Shown: positions 1 through 9,828, counted from the first letter of the stretch. The stretch: 59,076 bases of DNA from Bradyrhizobium sp. AS23.2 (GCF_001908185.1 NZ_LGHM01000049.1:1-59076); one strand, 5' to 3'. Notes: a model not told the origin generated them from the letters alone. Numbers and translations: made by a program.

Positions 1-16
1 CGGCTGGTGGTTATGG

Positions 17-50
17 ATTCCGGGCCTGCGCCTTCGGCGCATCCCGGAAT
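17..50. repeat. Intergenic palindrome downstream of the amino-acid ABC operon
   Basis: An imperfect hairpin: outer arms ATTCCGGG (17-24) and CCCGGAAT (43-50), inner arms TGCGCC and GGCGCA around a TTCG loop. It lies just past the stop of the ATP-binding gene at 61. It resembles a repeated rhizobial intergenic palindrome and could also stabilise or terminate the upstream transcript. Confidence 0.6.
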
Positions 51-60
51 GACGACTGAA

Positions 61-792
61 TTAGTGCGACAGAATCTTCGACAAGAACTTCTGCGCGCGG
101 TCGCTGCGCGGCTTGCCGAAGAAGTCGTCCTTCGGGGCGTCCTCGACGATCTCGCCGCGGTCCATGAAGATCACGCGGTTGGCGACCTTGCGGGCGAAGC
201 CCATCTCGTGGGTGACGACCATCATGGTCATGCCTTCGCGCGCGAGGTCGACCATGACGTCGAGCACCTCGCTGATCATTTCAGGGTCGAGCGCCGAGGT
301 CGGCTCGTCGAACAACATGGCGATGGGGTCCATGGCGAGAGCGCGCGCAATGGCGACGCGCTGCTGCTGGCCACCGGAGAGCTGCGCCGGGAATTTCTGC
401 GCATGCTCCTTCAGGCCGACGCGGTCGAGCAGCGCCATGCCCTTGGTCACCGCCTTACCGTGCGCCCGCCCCAGCACCTTCTCCTGGGCGAGGCAGAGAT
501 TGTCGATGATCTTCAGGTGCGGGAACAGCTCGAAATGCTGGAACACCATGCCGACGCGTGAACGCAGCTTCGGCAAATTGGTCTTGGGGTTATTGACCTT
601 GATGCCGTCGATGGTGATGTCGCCCTTCTGGAAGGGCTCCAGCGCGTTGACGCATTTGATCAACGTCGACTTGCCGGACCCGGAGGGACCACACACCACC
701 ACCACCTCGCCCTTGGCAACGCTGGTGGTGCAGTCGGTCAGCACCTGGAAGGTCGAGCTGTACCATTTATCGACGTGACTGATTTCGATCAT
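61..792 (-). CDS. gltL: Amino-acid ABC transporter ATP-binding protein (GltL-like)
   Basis: The cytoplasmic ATPase of a polar amino-acid importer, probably for glutamate/aspartate. The 243-aa protein has a Walker A motif GPSGSGKST (residues 35-43), the signature LSGGQQQR (138-145), Walker B ending in FDEP (161-164) and a switch histidine in VVTHEMG. Length is normal for the GltL/GlnQ family. It is the last gene of a minus-strand operon with two permeases and a binding protein, and follows the GltK-like permease by 8 bp. Substrate is inferred from the binding protein at 2346-3257. Confidence 0.93.
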   Translation of the reverse strand: MIEISHVDKWYSSTFQVLTDCTTSVAKGEVVVVCGPSGSGKSTLIKCVNALEPFQKGDITIDGIKVNNPKTNLPKLRSRVGMVFQHFELFPHLKIIDNLCLAQEKVLGRAHGKAVTKGMALLDRVGLKEHAQKFPAQLSGGQQQRVAIARALAMDPIAMLFDEPTSALDPEMISEVLDVMVDLAREGMTMMVVTHEMGFARKVANRVIFMDRGEIVEDAPKDDFFGKPRSDRAQKFLSKILSH

Positions 793-800
793 GACGGGCC

Positions 801-1493
801 CTAGCGAAGGATGGCAATGCGCGACTGCAGGCGGCGAACGCCGAACGACGCGACACAGGAGATGGTGAAGTAGACGACGGCGGCAAACAGATACATCTCG
901 ACCAGACGTCCATCACGCTGCGCGACCTTGCTGGCTGCGCCGAGGAAATCGGTGATCGACAGCACGTAGACCAGCGAGGTGTCCTGGAACAGCACGATGG
1001 TCTGCGTCAGCAGCACCGGCAGCATGTTGCGGAACGCCTGCGGCAGCACGACGTAGCGCATGGTCTGGGCGTAACTCAGGCCGAGCGCGCTGGCTGCGGC
1101 CGGCTGGCCGCGCGAGATCGACTGGATGCCGGCGCGCATGATCTCGGAGAAATACGCAGCCTCGAACATGATGAAGGTGATCAGCGAGGAGGCGAAGGCG
1201 CCGACGGTGATCGGGCGCGAGGCGCCGGTCACCCACTGCCCGATATACGGGACCAGGAAGTAGAACCAGAAGATGACGAGGACCAGCGGCAGCGAGCGCA
1301 TGAAGTCGACATAGAGGCCGGCGATGCGCCCGAGCGTCTTGTAGCCCGAGAGCCGCATCAGCGCGATCGCGGTGCCGAAGATCAGGCCGCCGGCCGCAGA
1401 GAGCGCCGTCAGCATCACTGTGAAGCTCATGCCCTCGTAGAACAGATAGGGCAGCGCGCGGACGATGACGTCGAAATCGAAATTGCTGAACAT
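801..1493 (-). CDS. gltK: Amino-acid ABC transporter permease (GltK-like)
   Basis: Inner-membrane permease of the HisMQ/GltK family, 230 aa with several hydrophobic segments. The conserved cytoplasmic loop is visible as SALGLSYAQ followed by VLPQAFR, which contacts the ATPase. The ATG at 1493 is preferred over an upstream in-frame start because it lies 4 bp after the stop of the preceding permease. The Phe-rich N-terminus MFSNFDFD fits the family. It works as a heterodimer with the permease at 1498-2229. Confidence 0.92.
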   Translation of the reverse strand: MFSNFDFDVIVRALPYLFYEGMSFTVMLTALSAAGGLIFGTAIALMRLSGYKTLGRIAGLYVDFMRSLPLVLVIFWFYFLVPYIGQWVTGASRPITVGAFASSLITFIMFEAAYFSEIMRAGIQSISRGQPAAASALGLSYAQTMRYVVLPQAFRNMLPVLLTQTIVLFQDTSLVYVLSITDFLGAASKVAQRDGRLVEMYLFAAVVYFTISCVASFGVRRLQSRIAILR

Positions 1494-1497
1494 GGCG

Positions 1498-2229
1498 CTA
1501 TTTCCCCGTGATGTAGCCGGGGATCGCGACATAGCGCTCGAGGAAGCGCATCGCGGTCACGACGACGGCGTTGACGAGGAGGTAGAGGATCGTGGCGGCG
1601 GTGAAGGCCTCGAACACCTGGAACGAAAATTCCTGCATCGAGCGCGCCTGTCCGGTCAGCTCGAGCAGGCCGATGGTGATCGCGACCGCGGTGTTCTTGA
1701 TGGTGTTGAGGAACTCCGAGGTCAGCGGCGGCAGGATGATGCGGAAAGCCATCGGCAGCAGCACGTAGCGATAGCCCTGCACAGTCGTCAGTCCGAGCGC
1801 CGTCGCTGCCATCCGTTGCCCGCGCGGCAGAGAGCCGATGCCCGCCTGCAATTGCACGGCGACGCGCGCCGACATGAAGAAGCCGATGCCGATCGCGGCG
1901 GTCCAGAACGGCGCGTTCGGCAATTGCTTCAGCCACAGGCCGGCTTCCTTCGGCAGCAGTTCCGGCAGCACGAAGAACCACAGGAACAGCTGCACCAGCA
2001 GCGGCATGTTGCGGAAGAATTCGACGTAGCAAAAGCCGAACCAGTAGGCGCCCCTCGACGGCAGCGTGCGCATCACGCCGACGACCGAGCCGGTGACCAG
2101 TGCGATGATCCAGGCCAGCGCCGCGGTCTTCAGGGTCAGCGCCAGTCCCGACAGCAGCAAGTCGAGATAGGTGCCGGTCCCCATCGGGTTCGGCTGGAAA
2201 AAGATTCCCCAGTTCCAGTTGTAGTTCAC
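1498..2229 (-). CDS. gltJ: Amino-acid ABC transporter permease (GltJ-like)
   Basis: First permease of the operon, 243 aa, starting with GTG behind a GAGGGA ribosome-binding sequence. The N-terminus MNYNWNWGIFF is typical of GltJ proteins. The permease loop is seen as ATALGLTTVQ and VLLPMAFR. It is separated from the upstream binding-protein gene by 116 bp containing a strong hairpin, which probably lowers permease expression relative to the binding protein. Confidence 0.92.
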   Translation of the reverse strand: MNYNWNWGIFFQPNPMGTGTYLDLLLSGLALTLKTAALAWIIALVTGSVVGVMRTLPSRGAYWFGFCYVEFFRNMPLLVQLFLWFFVLPELLPKEAGLWLKQLPNAPFWTAAIGIGFFMSARVAVQLQAGIGSLPRGQRMAATALGLTTVQGYRYVLLPMAFRIILPPLTSEFLNTIKNTAVAITIGLLELTGQARSMQEFSFQVFEAFTAATILYLLVNAVVVTAMRFLERYVAIPGYITGK

Positions 2230-2280
2230 GTGTCCCTCGCGCGAACGCGCCCTTCAGAGAAGTCCCGGGCGCCTATGCAA

Positions 2281-2317
2281 ATGTCCGGCCACTCTGGTGT
2301 CAAGAGTGACCGGACAT
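2281..2317. terminator. Hairpin between binding-protein and permease genes
   Basis: Arms ATGTCCGGcCACTC and GAGTGaCCGGACAT flank a 9-nt loop. The stem is about 14 bp with one A:C mismatch position. It lies between gltI and gltJ, where such hairpins partly terminate or protect mRNA and allow a high binding-protein to permease ratio. There is no long T run on the minus strand, so attenuation or stabilisation is more likely than full termination. Confidence 0.6.
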
Positions 2318-2345
2318 CATTCTGATCCCAAGGCTGGATCGGGAC

Positions 2346-3257
2346 TTACTTATAGTCGTCCGGATTCGGCGAGTCCGAGGGCTTGGCGAACTCGTGCTTC
2401 AGCTCGTCGGAGATCGGGGTGTTGAGGTTCAGACCCTTCGGCGGGATCTTCTGGGTGAACCACTTCTCGTAGATCTTCTGGCCTTCGCCGGAGGTGTAGA
2501 GCGCAGCGGTCGCCGCATCGACCACCTTCTTGAACGGCGCGTCGTCCTTGCGCAGCATGATGCCATAGGGCTCGGGCTTGGAGAACGCGTCCTTCGAGAT
2601 CACGTAGTCGGACGGATTCTTCGAGCCGGCGACGAGGCTGGCGAGCAGGATGTCGTCCATGACGAAGGCGACCGCGCGGTCGGTCTCGACCATCAGAAAG
2701 GCTTCGGCGTGGTCCTTGGCCGGGATGATGTTGGCGCCGAGCTTTTTCTCAACGTTGGCCTCGGTGAGCTGCTTGATGTTGGTAGTGCCGGCGGTCGAGA
2801 CCACCGTCTTGCCCTTGAGGTCGTCGATAGACTTCAGGCCGCTCGACTTCTTGAAGACGTAGCGGCTCGCAGTCAGGAAGTGGGTGTTGGTGAACCCAAC
2901 CTGCTTCTGGCGCTCGGCGTTGTTGGTGGTCGAACCGCATTCGAGGTCGATCGTGCCGTTGGCCATCAGCGGGATGCGGGTCGCCGAGGTGACCGGGTTG
3001 AGCTTGACCTCGAGCTTGTCGAGCTTGAGCTCCTTCTTCACGGCGTCGACGATCTTGTAGCAGATGTCCATCGCGAACCCGACGGGCTTCTGGTTGTCGT
3101 CCAGATAGGAGAACGGGATCGAGGAGTCGCGGAAGCCCAGCGTGATGGCGCCGGTGTCCTTGATGTTCTTCAACGTGCCGGTCAGTTCCTGGGCTCCGGC
3201 CTGGCTGACGGCGAAGGTCGCGGCGAGCGCGAGGCCGATGCTACGGATATGTTTCAC
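2346..3257 (-). CDS. gltI: Amino-acid ABC transporter substrate-binding protein (GltI-like)
   Basis: Periplasmic binding protein, 303 aa, with a Sec signal peptide (residues 1 to about 22, ending in AGA before QELTG). The start is GTG, preceded by an AGGGGAG ribosome-binding site. The PBP type II fold is suggested by GFRDSSIPFSY, the segment LECGSTTNNAERQ that matches the ligand pocket of GltI/DEBP proteins, and the C-terminal LNLNTPISDELK typical of that subgroup. First gene of the operon. Glutamate/aspartate is the inferred substrate. Confidence 0.92.
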   Translation of the reverse strand: MKHIRSIGLALAATFAVSQAGAQELTGTLKNIKDTGAITLGFRDSSIPFSYLDDNQKPVGFAMDICYKIVDAVKKELKLDKLEVKLNPVTSATRIPLMANGTIDLECGSTTNNAERQKQVGFTNTHFLTASRYVFKKSSGLKSIDDLKGKTVVSTAGTTNIKQLTEANVEKKLGANIIPAKDHAEAFLMVETDRAVAFVMDDILLASLVAGSKNPSDYVISKDAFSKPEPYGIMLRKDDAPFKKVVDAATAALYTSGEGQKIYEKWFTQKIPPKGLNLNTPISDELKHEFAKPSDSPNPDDYK

Positions 3258-3346
3258 TTTTTCTCCCCTTTCAGGATGATGCGGCCGGATGCAAGCACAA
3301 ATCGGACCGAAATAGAATGTGACTTTCGACGGGATCGCGGCTCAGG

Positions 3347-4753
3347 TTAACGGCTCAACTTAGCGGTCTTGTTTAGTGGTCCCGGCAATTCCCCGAGATC
3401 CCAGAACAGCCCGGCCATCACCGTCAAGGCCTCTTCGGTCAATGGCAGCAGGATGTGCTCATTGGGCGCATGTTGGGAGCAGCCGGGATAGGAGTGTGGG
3501 ACCCAGATCGTCGGCAGGCCCAGAATCTCGGAAAACACGTCATTGGGCAGCGAGCCGCCGAAGTTCGGCAGCACCGCCGGCGCCTTGCCGGTGGTCTCCT
3601 TCACGGAATCCGCCGCCCAGTTGATCCAGGGGCTGTCGAAATCGGTGCGCGAGGCGGCGAAGCTCTGGGCCGCCCGGACCTCGATCATCGGAAAGCCCTT
3701 CTCGACCAAATGCGCGCGGATGGCCTCGATCAGCCCATCAATTTTGGTGCCGACCACGAACCGCAGTTGCAGCACGGCATTGGCGTGGCCGGGGATGGCG
3801 TTCGCCGGCTTCTCGATATTGCCCGACGACATCGCCAGCACTTCCAGCGTGTTCCAGGCATAGAGCCGCTCGGCCGCCGACAGACCTTCCTCGCCCCAGT
3901 TCTCCGCGAGCGCCGGCTCGTCCTCGGTCGGCACCACCTGCACGTCCGCAAGATAGCTGCGGATCTGGTTGGTGAGCCGCGGCGGCTTCAGCGCGTCGAG
4001 CTGGAGGCGACCGTGACCGTCGACCAGCGTCGAGATCGCGTTGACCAGAATGGTCGCGGGATTGGCGAGCACGCCGCCCCAATTGCCGGAATGGTGGCCG
4101 CCGTCGCGCAAGGCTACGTCGAGATGGATGCGGATGCCGCCGCGACAGCCGAGGAACAGCGTCGGACGGTCGGCCGACAGGCGCGGCCCGTCGGAGGCCA
4201 TGAACAGATCAGCCTTGAGCGCGTCGCGATTGAGGTCGCAGACCTTGCCGAGATCAGGCGAGCCGATCTCCTCGCCCATCTCGACGATGAACTTGGCATT
4301 GAAGCCGAGCTTGCCGCCGCGGGCGTCGCGTACGGCGCGGAGCGCCGCCATGTTGATGCTGTGCTGGCCCTTGTTGTCGGCGGTGCCGCGGCCATAAAGA
4401 CGAATACCTGACGTCGTCGTGCGCCAGGGATCGCGGCCATCGCGCCATTCGCCCTCCATGCCGTCGACGACATCGCCATGGCCGTAAATCAGCACGGTCG
4501 GCGCCGAGGCGCTCTCCTGATGCTCCGCGAACAGGAACGGCGCCTTGCCGCTCGGAGATTCGACGATGCGGCTGGTAAAATCGAGCGCGGCGAAGGCCGG
4601 CTGCATCTCCTGTTCCAGATAAGCGCGCAGCTCCGCGCCGCGCGACGGGTTCTGGCTTTCGGTCCGATAGGCGACGCGGCGGTCGAGCTCGGTGAGGAAC
4701 GCGCCGGATTTGAAATCCTCACGGGCGCGGGTGATGGCGTCGGCTCTGGTCAT
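3347..4753 (-). CDS. M20 family dipeptidase/metallohydrolase
   Basis: Zinc-dependent M20 peptidase, 468 aa, likely hydrolysing dipeptides or N-acyl amino acids in the cytoplasm. Visible motifs are YGHGDVVDG (first metal ligand His and Asp), GRGTADNKGQ (bridging Asp), EMGEEIGSPD (catalytic and ligand Glu) and a C-terminal PNEHI with the final ligand His. The gene sits 89 bp beyond gltI on the same strand, upstream of the transporter operon, so peptide or amino-acid scavenging together is plausible but inferred. It diverges from the monooxygenase at 4997. Confidence 0.9.
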   Translation of the reverse strand: MTRADAITRAREDFKSGAFLTELDRRVAYRTESQNPSRGAELRAYLEQEMQPAFAALDFTSRIVESPSGKAPFLFAEHQESASAPTVLIYGHGDVVDGMEGEWRDGRDPWRTTTSGIRLYGRGTADNKGQHSINMAALRAVRDARGGKLGFNAKFIVEMGEEIGSPDLGKVCDLNRDALKADLFMASDGPRLSADRPTLFLGCRGGIRIHLDVALRDGGHHSGNWGGVLANPATILVNAISTLVDGHGRLQLDALKPPRLTNQIRSYLADVQVVPTEDEPALAENWGEEGLSAAERLYAWNTLEVLAMSSGNIEKPANAIPGHANAVLQLRFVVGTKIDGLIEAIRAHLVEKGFPMIEVRAAQSFAASRTDFDSPWINWAADSVKETTGKAPAVLPNFGGSLPNDVFSEILGLPTIWVPHSYPGCSQHAPNEHILLPLTEEALTVMAGLFWDLGELPGPLNKTAKLSR

Positions 4754-4996
4754 GACTTGTTTTTCGAGACTTTGATACGAAGGACCTTACCCGACAGGGG
4801 TGGGCCTTCGAAAGTGGCGGGGACTTGGAAAGTTCTTGGGATTTCGTTCTTGCTCGCTTGAGATTGGCTTGCCAAGGGCTGGAGCGCTGCTGATTTTGGC
4901 CTTGCCAAGGTCGAGCTATATGCAAGAACGTCGCCAAGTTCAGGCGCACATCTACCATTCGAAGATCGCTCAGTACAGGGCGCCCCGGGGACCATC

Positions 4997-6376
4997 ATGG
5001 CGAAGCAGATCAGGCTCAACGCATTTGCGATGAATTGCGTCGCACACCAGTCACCGGGCCTGTGGACCCATCCGCGCGACCGCACCGCCGAATATAACCG
5101 CCTGCCCTACTGGATCGACCTCGCCAAGGCGCTGGAACGCGGCCGTTTCGACGGTCTGTTCCTGGCCGACGTGCTCGGCGTCTACGATGTCTATGGCAAC
5201 AGTCCTGACGCGGCCTTGCGCAATGCAGCGCAGACGCCGTCGAACGAGCCGCTGCTGCTACTCTCGGCGATGGCGGCGGTGACTGAGAATCTCGGCTTCG
5301 GCGTCACCAGCAATCTGTCATTCGAGCCGCCCTACCCGTTCGCGCGGCGGATGTCGACGCTCGATCACCTGACCGAGGGGCGGATCGGCTGGAACGTCGT
5401 CACCGGCTATCTCGACAGCGCCGCGCGCGGCGCCGGCAAGGACAAGCAGACCGGGCATGACGACCGCTACGACATTGCCGACGAATACATGGAGGTGGTC
5501 TACAAGCTCTGGGAAGGGAGCTGGGAGGACGATGCGGTGTTGCGCGACCGCAAGCGCGGCACCTTCACCGATCCCACGAAAGTTCATCGCGTCAACCATG
5601 AGGGCGCGAACTACCGCATCAACAACACGATTCATCTCAGCGAGCCGTCGCCGCAGCGCACGCCGGTGCTGTACCAGGCCGGCACCTCGCCGCGCGGGCG
5701 GCAGTTCGCGGCCCGCCACGCCGAATGCGTGTTCATGTCGGGACCGTCGGCCAAGGTAATCGCGCCGCGCGTCTCCGCGATCCGGCAGGAAGCCGCGGCG
5801 CTCGGCCGCAATCCGGCCGATATCCTGATGTTCTCGATGATGACGATCATCCTCGGCCGGACGGAGGCCGAGGCGAAGGAGAAATACGCCGACTACCGCC
5901 GCCATATCAGCCCCGAGGGCGCGCTGACGCTGATGTCGGGATGGACCGGCGTCGACTTCTCCGGCTACGACCTCGACCAGCAGGTGCGCCACGTCCAGAA
6001 CGATGCCGGCCGCAGCGCGATGGACAACGTCACCCGCGCCGATCCTGATCGCATCTGGACCGTGCGCGACGTCATCGAGCATGTCGGCATCGGCGGCGCC
6101 GGCCCTGTCGTGGTCGGCACGCCGGAGATGGTTGCGGACAAGATCGAGCAATGGTTCGAGGCAACCGACGTCGACGGCCTCAACGTCGCGTTCGCGATCT
6201 CACCCGGCGATTTCGAGGACATCGCCGACATGCTGGTGCCGGAACTGACCCGGCGTGGCCGGTACAAGCCGGAATATGCGAAGGGCACGCTGCGCGAGAA
6301 GCTGTTCGGCGATGGCCGAGCAAGGCTCGGAGCGCCGCATCCGGCGGCGGGGTATCGGGTGGGGAAGAAGGGGTAG
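4997..6376 (+). CDS. LLM-class flavin-dependent monooxygenase (NtaA/SnaA/DszA family)
   Basis: FMNH2-dependent monooxygenase of the NtaA/SnaA/SoxA/DszA group, 459 aa, a normal length. Group features include an early FDGLFLADVLG strand, GRIGWNVVTG in the flavin/phosphate region and QAGTSPRGRQFAARHAE. Family members oxidise substrates such as nitrilotriacetate, sulfones or alkyl sulfonates. The true substrate cannot be read from the sequence. No flavin reductase gene is adjacent, so reduced flavin must come from elsewhere. The 243-bp divergent gap to the M20 peptidase gene presumably holds both promoters. Confidence 0.88.
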   Translation: MAKQIRLNAFAMNCVAHQSPGLWTHPRDRTAEYNRLPYWIDLAKALERGRFDGLFLADVLGVYDVYGNSPDAALRNAAQTPSNEPLLLLSAMAAVTENLGFGVTSNLSFEPPYPFARRMSTLDHLTEGRIGWNVVTGYLDSAARGAGKDKQTGHDDRYDIADEYMEVVYKLWEGSWEDDAVLRDRKRGTFTDPTKVHRVNHEGANYRINNTIHLSEPSPQRTPVLYQAGTSPRGRQFAARHAECVFMSGPSAKVIAPRVSAIRQEAAALGRNPADILMFSMMTIILGRTEAEAKEKYADYRRHISPEGALTLMSGWTGVDFSGYDLDQQVRHVQNDAGRSAMDNVTRADPDRIWTVRDVIEHVGIGGAGPVVVGTPEMVADKIEQWFEATDVDGLNVAFAISPGDFEDIADMLVPELTRRGRYKPEYAKGTLREKLFGDGRARLGAPHPAAGYRVGKKG

Positions 6377-6426
6377 AGCGCTGCCGCGAGTTGTTTGCGG
6401 CGGAGGAGGCAATCCGCCTCCTCCTC

Positions 6427-6504
6427 GTCATTGCGAGCGAAGCGAAGCAATCCAGACTGTCACCGCGGAGGGATTCTGGATTGCTTCGCTCCGCTCGCAA
6501 TGAC
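6427..6504. repeat. Long intergenic inverted repeat, family B copy 1
   Basis: A 78-bp palindrome beginning GTCATTGCGAGCGAAGCG and ending in its near reverse complement, with CAATCCAGA and TCTGGATTG arms. A second copy lies at 29219-29301. It sits between convergent genes (monooxygenase and decarboxylase-like gene). Confidence 0.85.
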
Positions 6505-6527
6505 GGCGGTGGGTAAGCGCGCGCCGC

Positions 6528-8189
6528 CTACACCTTCCCGTCCACCATCACCTCGATCAGCTTGGTTCCCGGCCGATTGAATGCCGACGACAGCGTCGTC
6601 TTCAGCTCGCGGGGATCGCTGACCTTGATCGCCTCGCAGCCGAGCGCCTTGGCGACGCCGGCGAAATCGACCGGAGGATCCACAAAGTCCATGCCGACAT
6701 AATTGTCGTCACCATGGAAGGCGAGCAGGCGCTGCTTGATGATGCGGTAGCCGCCATTGTTGGCGATGACGACGTTGAGCGGAAGCTTGTGATGTGCGGC
6801 CGTCCACAGCGACTGGATCGAATACATCGCGCTGCCGTCGCCTGAGAAGCAAACCACCGGCCGGTCCGGATTGGCGATGCTCACGCCGACGGAGGCTGGC
6901 AGGCCCCAGCCGATGCCGCCGGAGGCAAGGCCATGATAGCCGTAGCGGTCGCGATGCGGATGCAGCGCTGTGATCTGGCGGCTGGAGGTGAGGCCTTCGT
7001 CGACGAGGATGGCGTTATCAGGCATCGCCTCGACCATCTGCAGCACTAGAAAATCCGGATCGATCGGCGCACGGCCGGCGCTCTTGCCGATCTGCTCGAC
7101 CAGCGCAGCGCGGCGCGCGGTCCAGTTCTTCGGTGCGATTTCAGCGAGGCGCTGCCTTGCGCGTTGCGCCAGGGCCGCGCCGCCCATCTCCTTCAGCACC
7201 GGGATCAGCGCGCGCAGGGTCTCCTTCAGGTCCGCCTTGAGCGCAATCTCGGCGCCGTAATTCTTGGCGATCTCCCAGTCGGCGAGGCCGACCTGGACGA
7301 TGCCGAGGCCGTCCGGCAGCGCATCGACCTCGCTATAGACGGACATCCGCAAGGGATCACCGCCGAGCGCAATCAGCAGATCGTAAGGCGCGAGCGTATC
7401 GCGCGCGACCTTTTGCAGGCGCGCCAGCGTACCGACGAAGCTCGGGCTCTCGGACAAGAAGTGCGAGCCATACGGCGTCGAGGATTGGTAGGCGGCCGCG
7501 CCGAGCAGCTCGGCGAGTTCGGCAGCCTCCTTCAGCGCGTCGCTCTTGACTACCTCGTCCATGGTGACGATCACGGGGCGTTCGGCCTTGAGCAGGTGCG
7601 CAGCAAAAGCCTTCAGCGCCTCGTCCGACGGTTTCGTGCGCGCGTCGATGCGGGTGGAGCGGCCGAGGTCGATCCCGGCCTCGCTGTTCAGGATGTCGCC
7701 GGGCAGCGAGATGAACACCGGCCCGGTCGGCGGCGTCATCGCCACCTTGGCGGCGCGGCGCACGATGCGCGGCAGGTCCTCCAGCCGCGTCACCTCCACG
7801 GCCCATTTCACCAGCGGCTCGGCCATGCGCACCAGCGGGCCGTAGAGCACCGGCTCCATCAGGCCGTGGCCCTGCTCCTGCTGGCCGGCGGTCAGGATCA
7901 TTGGCGTGCCCGTGAACTGGGCGTTGTAGAGCGAGCCCATGGCGTTGCCGAGCCCGGGTGCGACATGGACGTTGCAGGCGACGAGCTTGCCGGAGGCGCG
8001 GCTATAGCCATCGGCGATCGCGACCACCAGGCTCTCCTGCATCGCCATCACATAGGTGAGATCGGGATGGTCCTTCAGCGCGTGCATGATCGGCAGCTCG
8101 GTGGTGCCGGGATTGCCGAACAGGTGCGTGATGCCCTCGTCCTTGAGCAGCGCGAGAAAGGCGGAGCGGCCGGTGATCTTGTTCTTCAT
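6528..8189 (-). CDS. Thiamine-diphosphate-dependent enzyme, benzoylformate decarboxylase-like
   Basis: ThDP-binding enzyme, 553 aa, with the three usual domains. The N-terminal pyrimidine-binding domain has GNPGTTELP (catalytic Glu) and a His in CNVHVAPG that matches the active-site His of benzoylformate decarboxylase. The C-terminal domain has the diphosphate motif GDGSAMYSIQ through NNGGYR. Similarity in the order of motifs favours a 2-oxo-acid decarboxylase (MdlC-like) over acetolactate synthase, but an acetolactate synthase-like role is not excluded. The ATG has an excellent GGAGGAAAC site. It is not in an obvious operon; a GST gene lies upstream beyond a repeat. Confidence 0.85.
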   Translation of the reverse strand: MKNKITGRSAFLALLKDEGITHLFGNPGTTELPIMHALKDHPDLTYVMAMQESLVVAIADGYSRASGKLVACNVHVAPGLGNAMGSLYNAQFTGTPMILTAGQQEQGHGLMEPVLYGPLVRMAEPLVKWAVEVTRLEDLPRIVRRAAKVAMTPPTGPVFISLPGDILNSEAGIDLGRSTRIDARTKPSDEALKAFAAHLLKAERPVIVTMDEVVKSDALKEAAELAELLGAAAYQSSTPYGSHFLSESPSFVGTLARLQKVARDTLAPYDLLIALGGDPLRMSVYSEVDALPDGLGIVQVGLADWEIAKNYGAEIALKADLKETLRALIPVLKEMGGAALAQRARQRLAEIAPKNWTARRAALVEQIGKSAGRAPIDPDFLVLQMVEAMPDNAILVDEGLTSSRQITALHPHRDRYGYHGLASGGIGWGLPASVGVSIANPDRPVVCFSGDGSAMYSIQSLWTAAHHKLPLNVVIANNGGYRIIKQRLLAFHGDDNYVGMDFVDPPVDFAGVAKALGCEAIKVSDPRELKTTLSSAFNRPGTKLIEVMVDGKV

Positions 8190-8307
8190 GTTTCCTCCAA
8201 GCCCCGCGGTGTTGCCACGAGGACAGAAGCATGATGGACGAAGTCGCGGGAGGCGCGCAATGGAGCGCGATCATGGCTGCGTTGCGTCGAAACGCAAACT
8301 GCGCTCT

Positions 8308-8435
8308 CGTGTCCCGGACGCGCTGCAGCGCTCTTGCGCTGCTGCGCAGAGCCGGGACCCAGCGCCCGAGCAAGCGGCTCCTGGGCCCCCGGCTCTGCAG
8401 TGCATCGCTTGCGCGCTGCACTGCGTCCGGGGTAC
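8308..8435. repeat. GC-rich intergenic inverted repeat
   Basis: The 264-bp gap between the decarboxylase-like gene and the GST gene is filled by a palindromic element: GTGTCCCGGACGCGCTGCAG on the left, GCAGAGCCGGGACC and GGCTCTGCAGTGC in the middle, and CTGCGTCCGGGGTACGAG on the right. It has no coding potential that I trust. Confidence 0.65.
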
Positions 8436-8453
8436 GAGAGAAAAGAGCGCCAA

Positions 8454-9080
8454 TCAATCCAGCTTCGCGTCCATGCCCCGCTTCACGGCCGGGCGCGCCA
8501 TCAGGGCTTCGTACCAGCGCTTGACGTTGGGGAAATCGGCCAGCTCAACCTTGTGGCGAGGGTGACGCCAGGCCCAGCCCAGGATGGCAAAATCCGCAAC
8601 CGAGAGGTCGCCGGCGACGAAGTCGCGGCCATCGAGGCGGCGGTCGAGCACGCCGTAGAGCCGGCGCGTCTCGGCCATGTAGCGCTTCAGGCCGTAGGCG
8701 CGGTCCTGCTCGTTCTCGAGCGCGATGAAATGGTGGACCTGGCCGGGCATCGGCCCGAAGCCGCCCATCTGCCACATCAGCCATTCATAAACGGGGATGC
8801 GCCCCGCAAGCGACTTCGGCAGGAATTTGCCGGTCTTTTCGCCCAGATAAAGCAGAATCGCGCCGGACTCGAAGATGCTGACGGGCTTGCCGTCCGGTCC
8901 CTCGGGGTCGACGATCGCGGGGATCTTGTTGTTGGGGCTGAGCTTGAGGAACTCGGGCGCCATCTGCTCACCCTTGGTGATGTTCACCGGGATCACCTTG
9001 TAGGGCAGCCCCATTTCCTCCAGCGCGACCGAGATCTTGCGGCCGTTCGGCGTGTTCCAGGTGTGCAGCTCGATGGTCAT
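8454..9080 (-). CDS. Glutathione S-transferase family protein (YfcG/GstB type)
   Basis: 208-aa cytosolic GST. The N-terminal thioredoxin-like domain (about 1-85) carries TPNGRKISVALEE, the Thr-Pro-Asn pattern of the YfcG (Nu) class, then NNKIPAIVDPEG (cis-Pro) and FESGAILLYLGEK (glutathione gamma-glutamyl contact). The C-terminal helical domain follows. Nu-class enzymes have disulfide reductase activity with glutathione. That assignment here is by motif only. Confidence 0.9.
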   Translation of the reverse strand: MTIELHTWNTPNGRKISVALEEMGLPYKVIPVNITKGEQMAPEFLKLSPNNKIPAIVDPEGPDGKPVSIFESGAILLYLGEKTGKFLPKSLAGRIPVYEWLMWQMGGFGPMPGQVHHFIALENEQDRAYGLKRYMAETRRLYGVLDRRLDGRDFVAGDLSVADFAILGWAWRHPRHKVELADFPNVKRWYEALMARPAVKRGMDAKLD

Positions 9081-9264
9081 GCCTTATGTCCTTCCCCCAA
9101 GAGGCCTGGTAGCGGTTTGCCCCTCCACTACTCCAGAAGTTTGCAACCCCACAACCGGCGGACCGGGATGACCGATCCCTGTTGACGGGAGACGCTCCCT
9201 CTGGAATGTCGCGGCCGTCGCGGATAAATTCCGCCTCCTCCAAAAACGCTCCCGAGGGACCGCC

Positions 9265-9828
9265 GTGTCGAAATCAGCCTCCCGCGCTCGCCTGTTCGAA
9301 ATCATCCGCCGGCGCTCCTTCGGCCGCGGCGAGGTGACGCTCGCGTCAGGCCGCAAGAGCGATTTCTATTTCAACCTGAAGCCGACCATGCTCGACCCGG
9401 AGGGCGCGACCCTGCTCGCCGAGCTGACCTATGAGGCGCTGAAGGACGACAAGCTCGACTTCATCGGCGGGCTCGAGATGGGCGCGGTGCCGCTTGCCGG
9501 CGCGCTGGCGCAGATCTCCTGGATCAAGGGCCATCCGATCGCAGCGTTCTTCGTGCGCAAGAAGCCGAAGGAGCACGGCGCCAAGCTCGCCATCGAGGGG
9601 CTGCCGAAGGGCGAGACGCTCGAGGGCAAGCGCGTCGTGATCGTCGAGGACGTCACCACCACCGGCGGCTCGGCGATGAAGGCGGTTGAATCCGTGCGCG
9701 AGACCGGCGCCGATGTGGTGCTGGTGCTGACGATGGTCGACCGCGAGGAAGGCGCCACCGACACGTTCGGTGCTGCCGGCCTGCCGTTCCGCTCGCTGTA
9801 CAAGGCGTCGGAGTTCCTGAAGGCGTAA
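9265..9828 (+). CDS. pyrE: Orotate phosphoribosyltransferase
   Basis: Converts orotate and PRPP to orotidine 5'-phosphate in UMP biosynthesis. The 187-aa protein has the PRPP-binding motif [12 protein letters not shown] (residues 125-136), the substrate loop region [10 protein letters not shown] (about 96-105) and an early [12 protein letters not shown]. The start is GTG after GAGGGAC. A small hairpin follows the stop. The later pathway partner pyrD lies at 24229-25326 on the other strand, so the two are not co-transcribed. Confidence 0.95.
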   Translation: MSKSASRARLFEIIRRRSFGRGEVTLASGRKSDFYFNLKPTMLDPEGATLLAELTYEALKDDKLDFIGGLEMGAVPLAGALAQISWIKGHPIAAFFVRKKPKEHGAKLAIEGLPKGETLEGKRVVIVEDVTTTGGSAMKAVESVRETGADVVLVLTMVDREEGATDTFGAAGLPFRSLYKASEFLKA

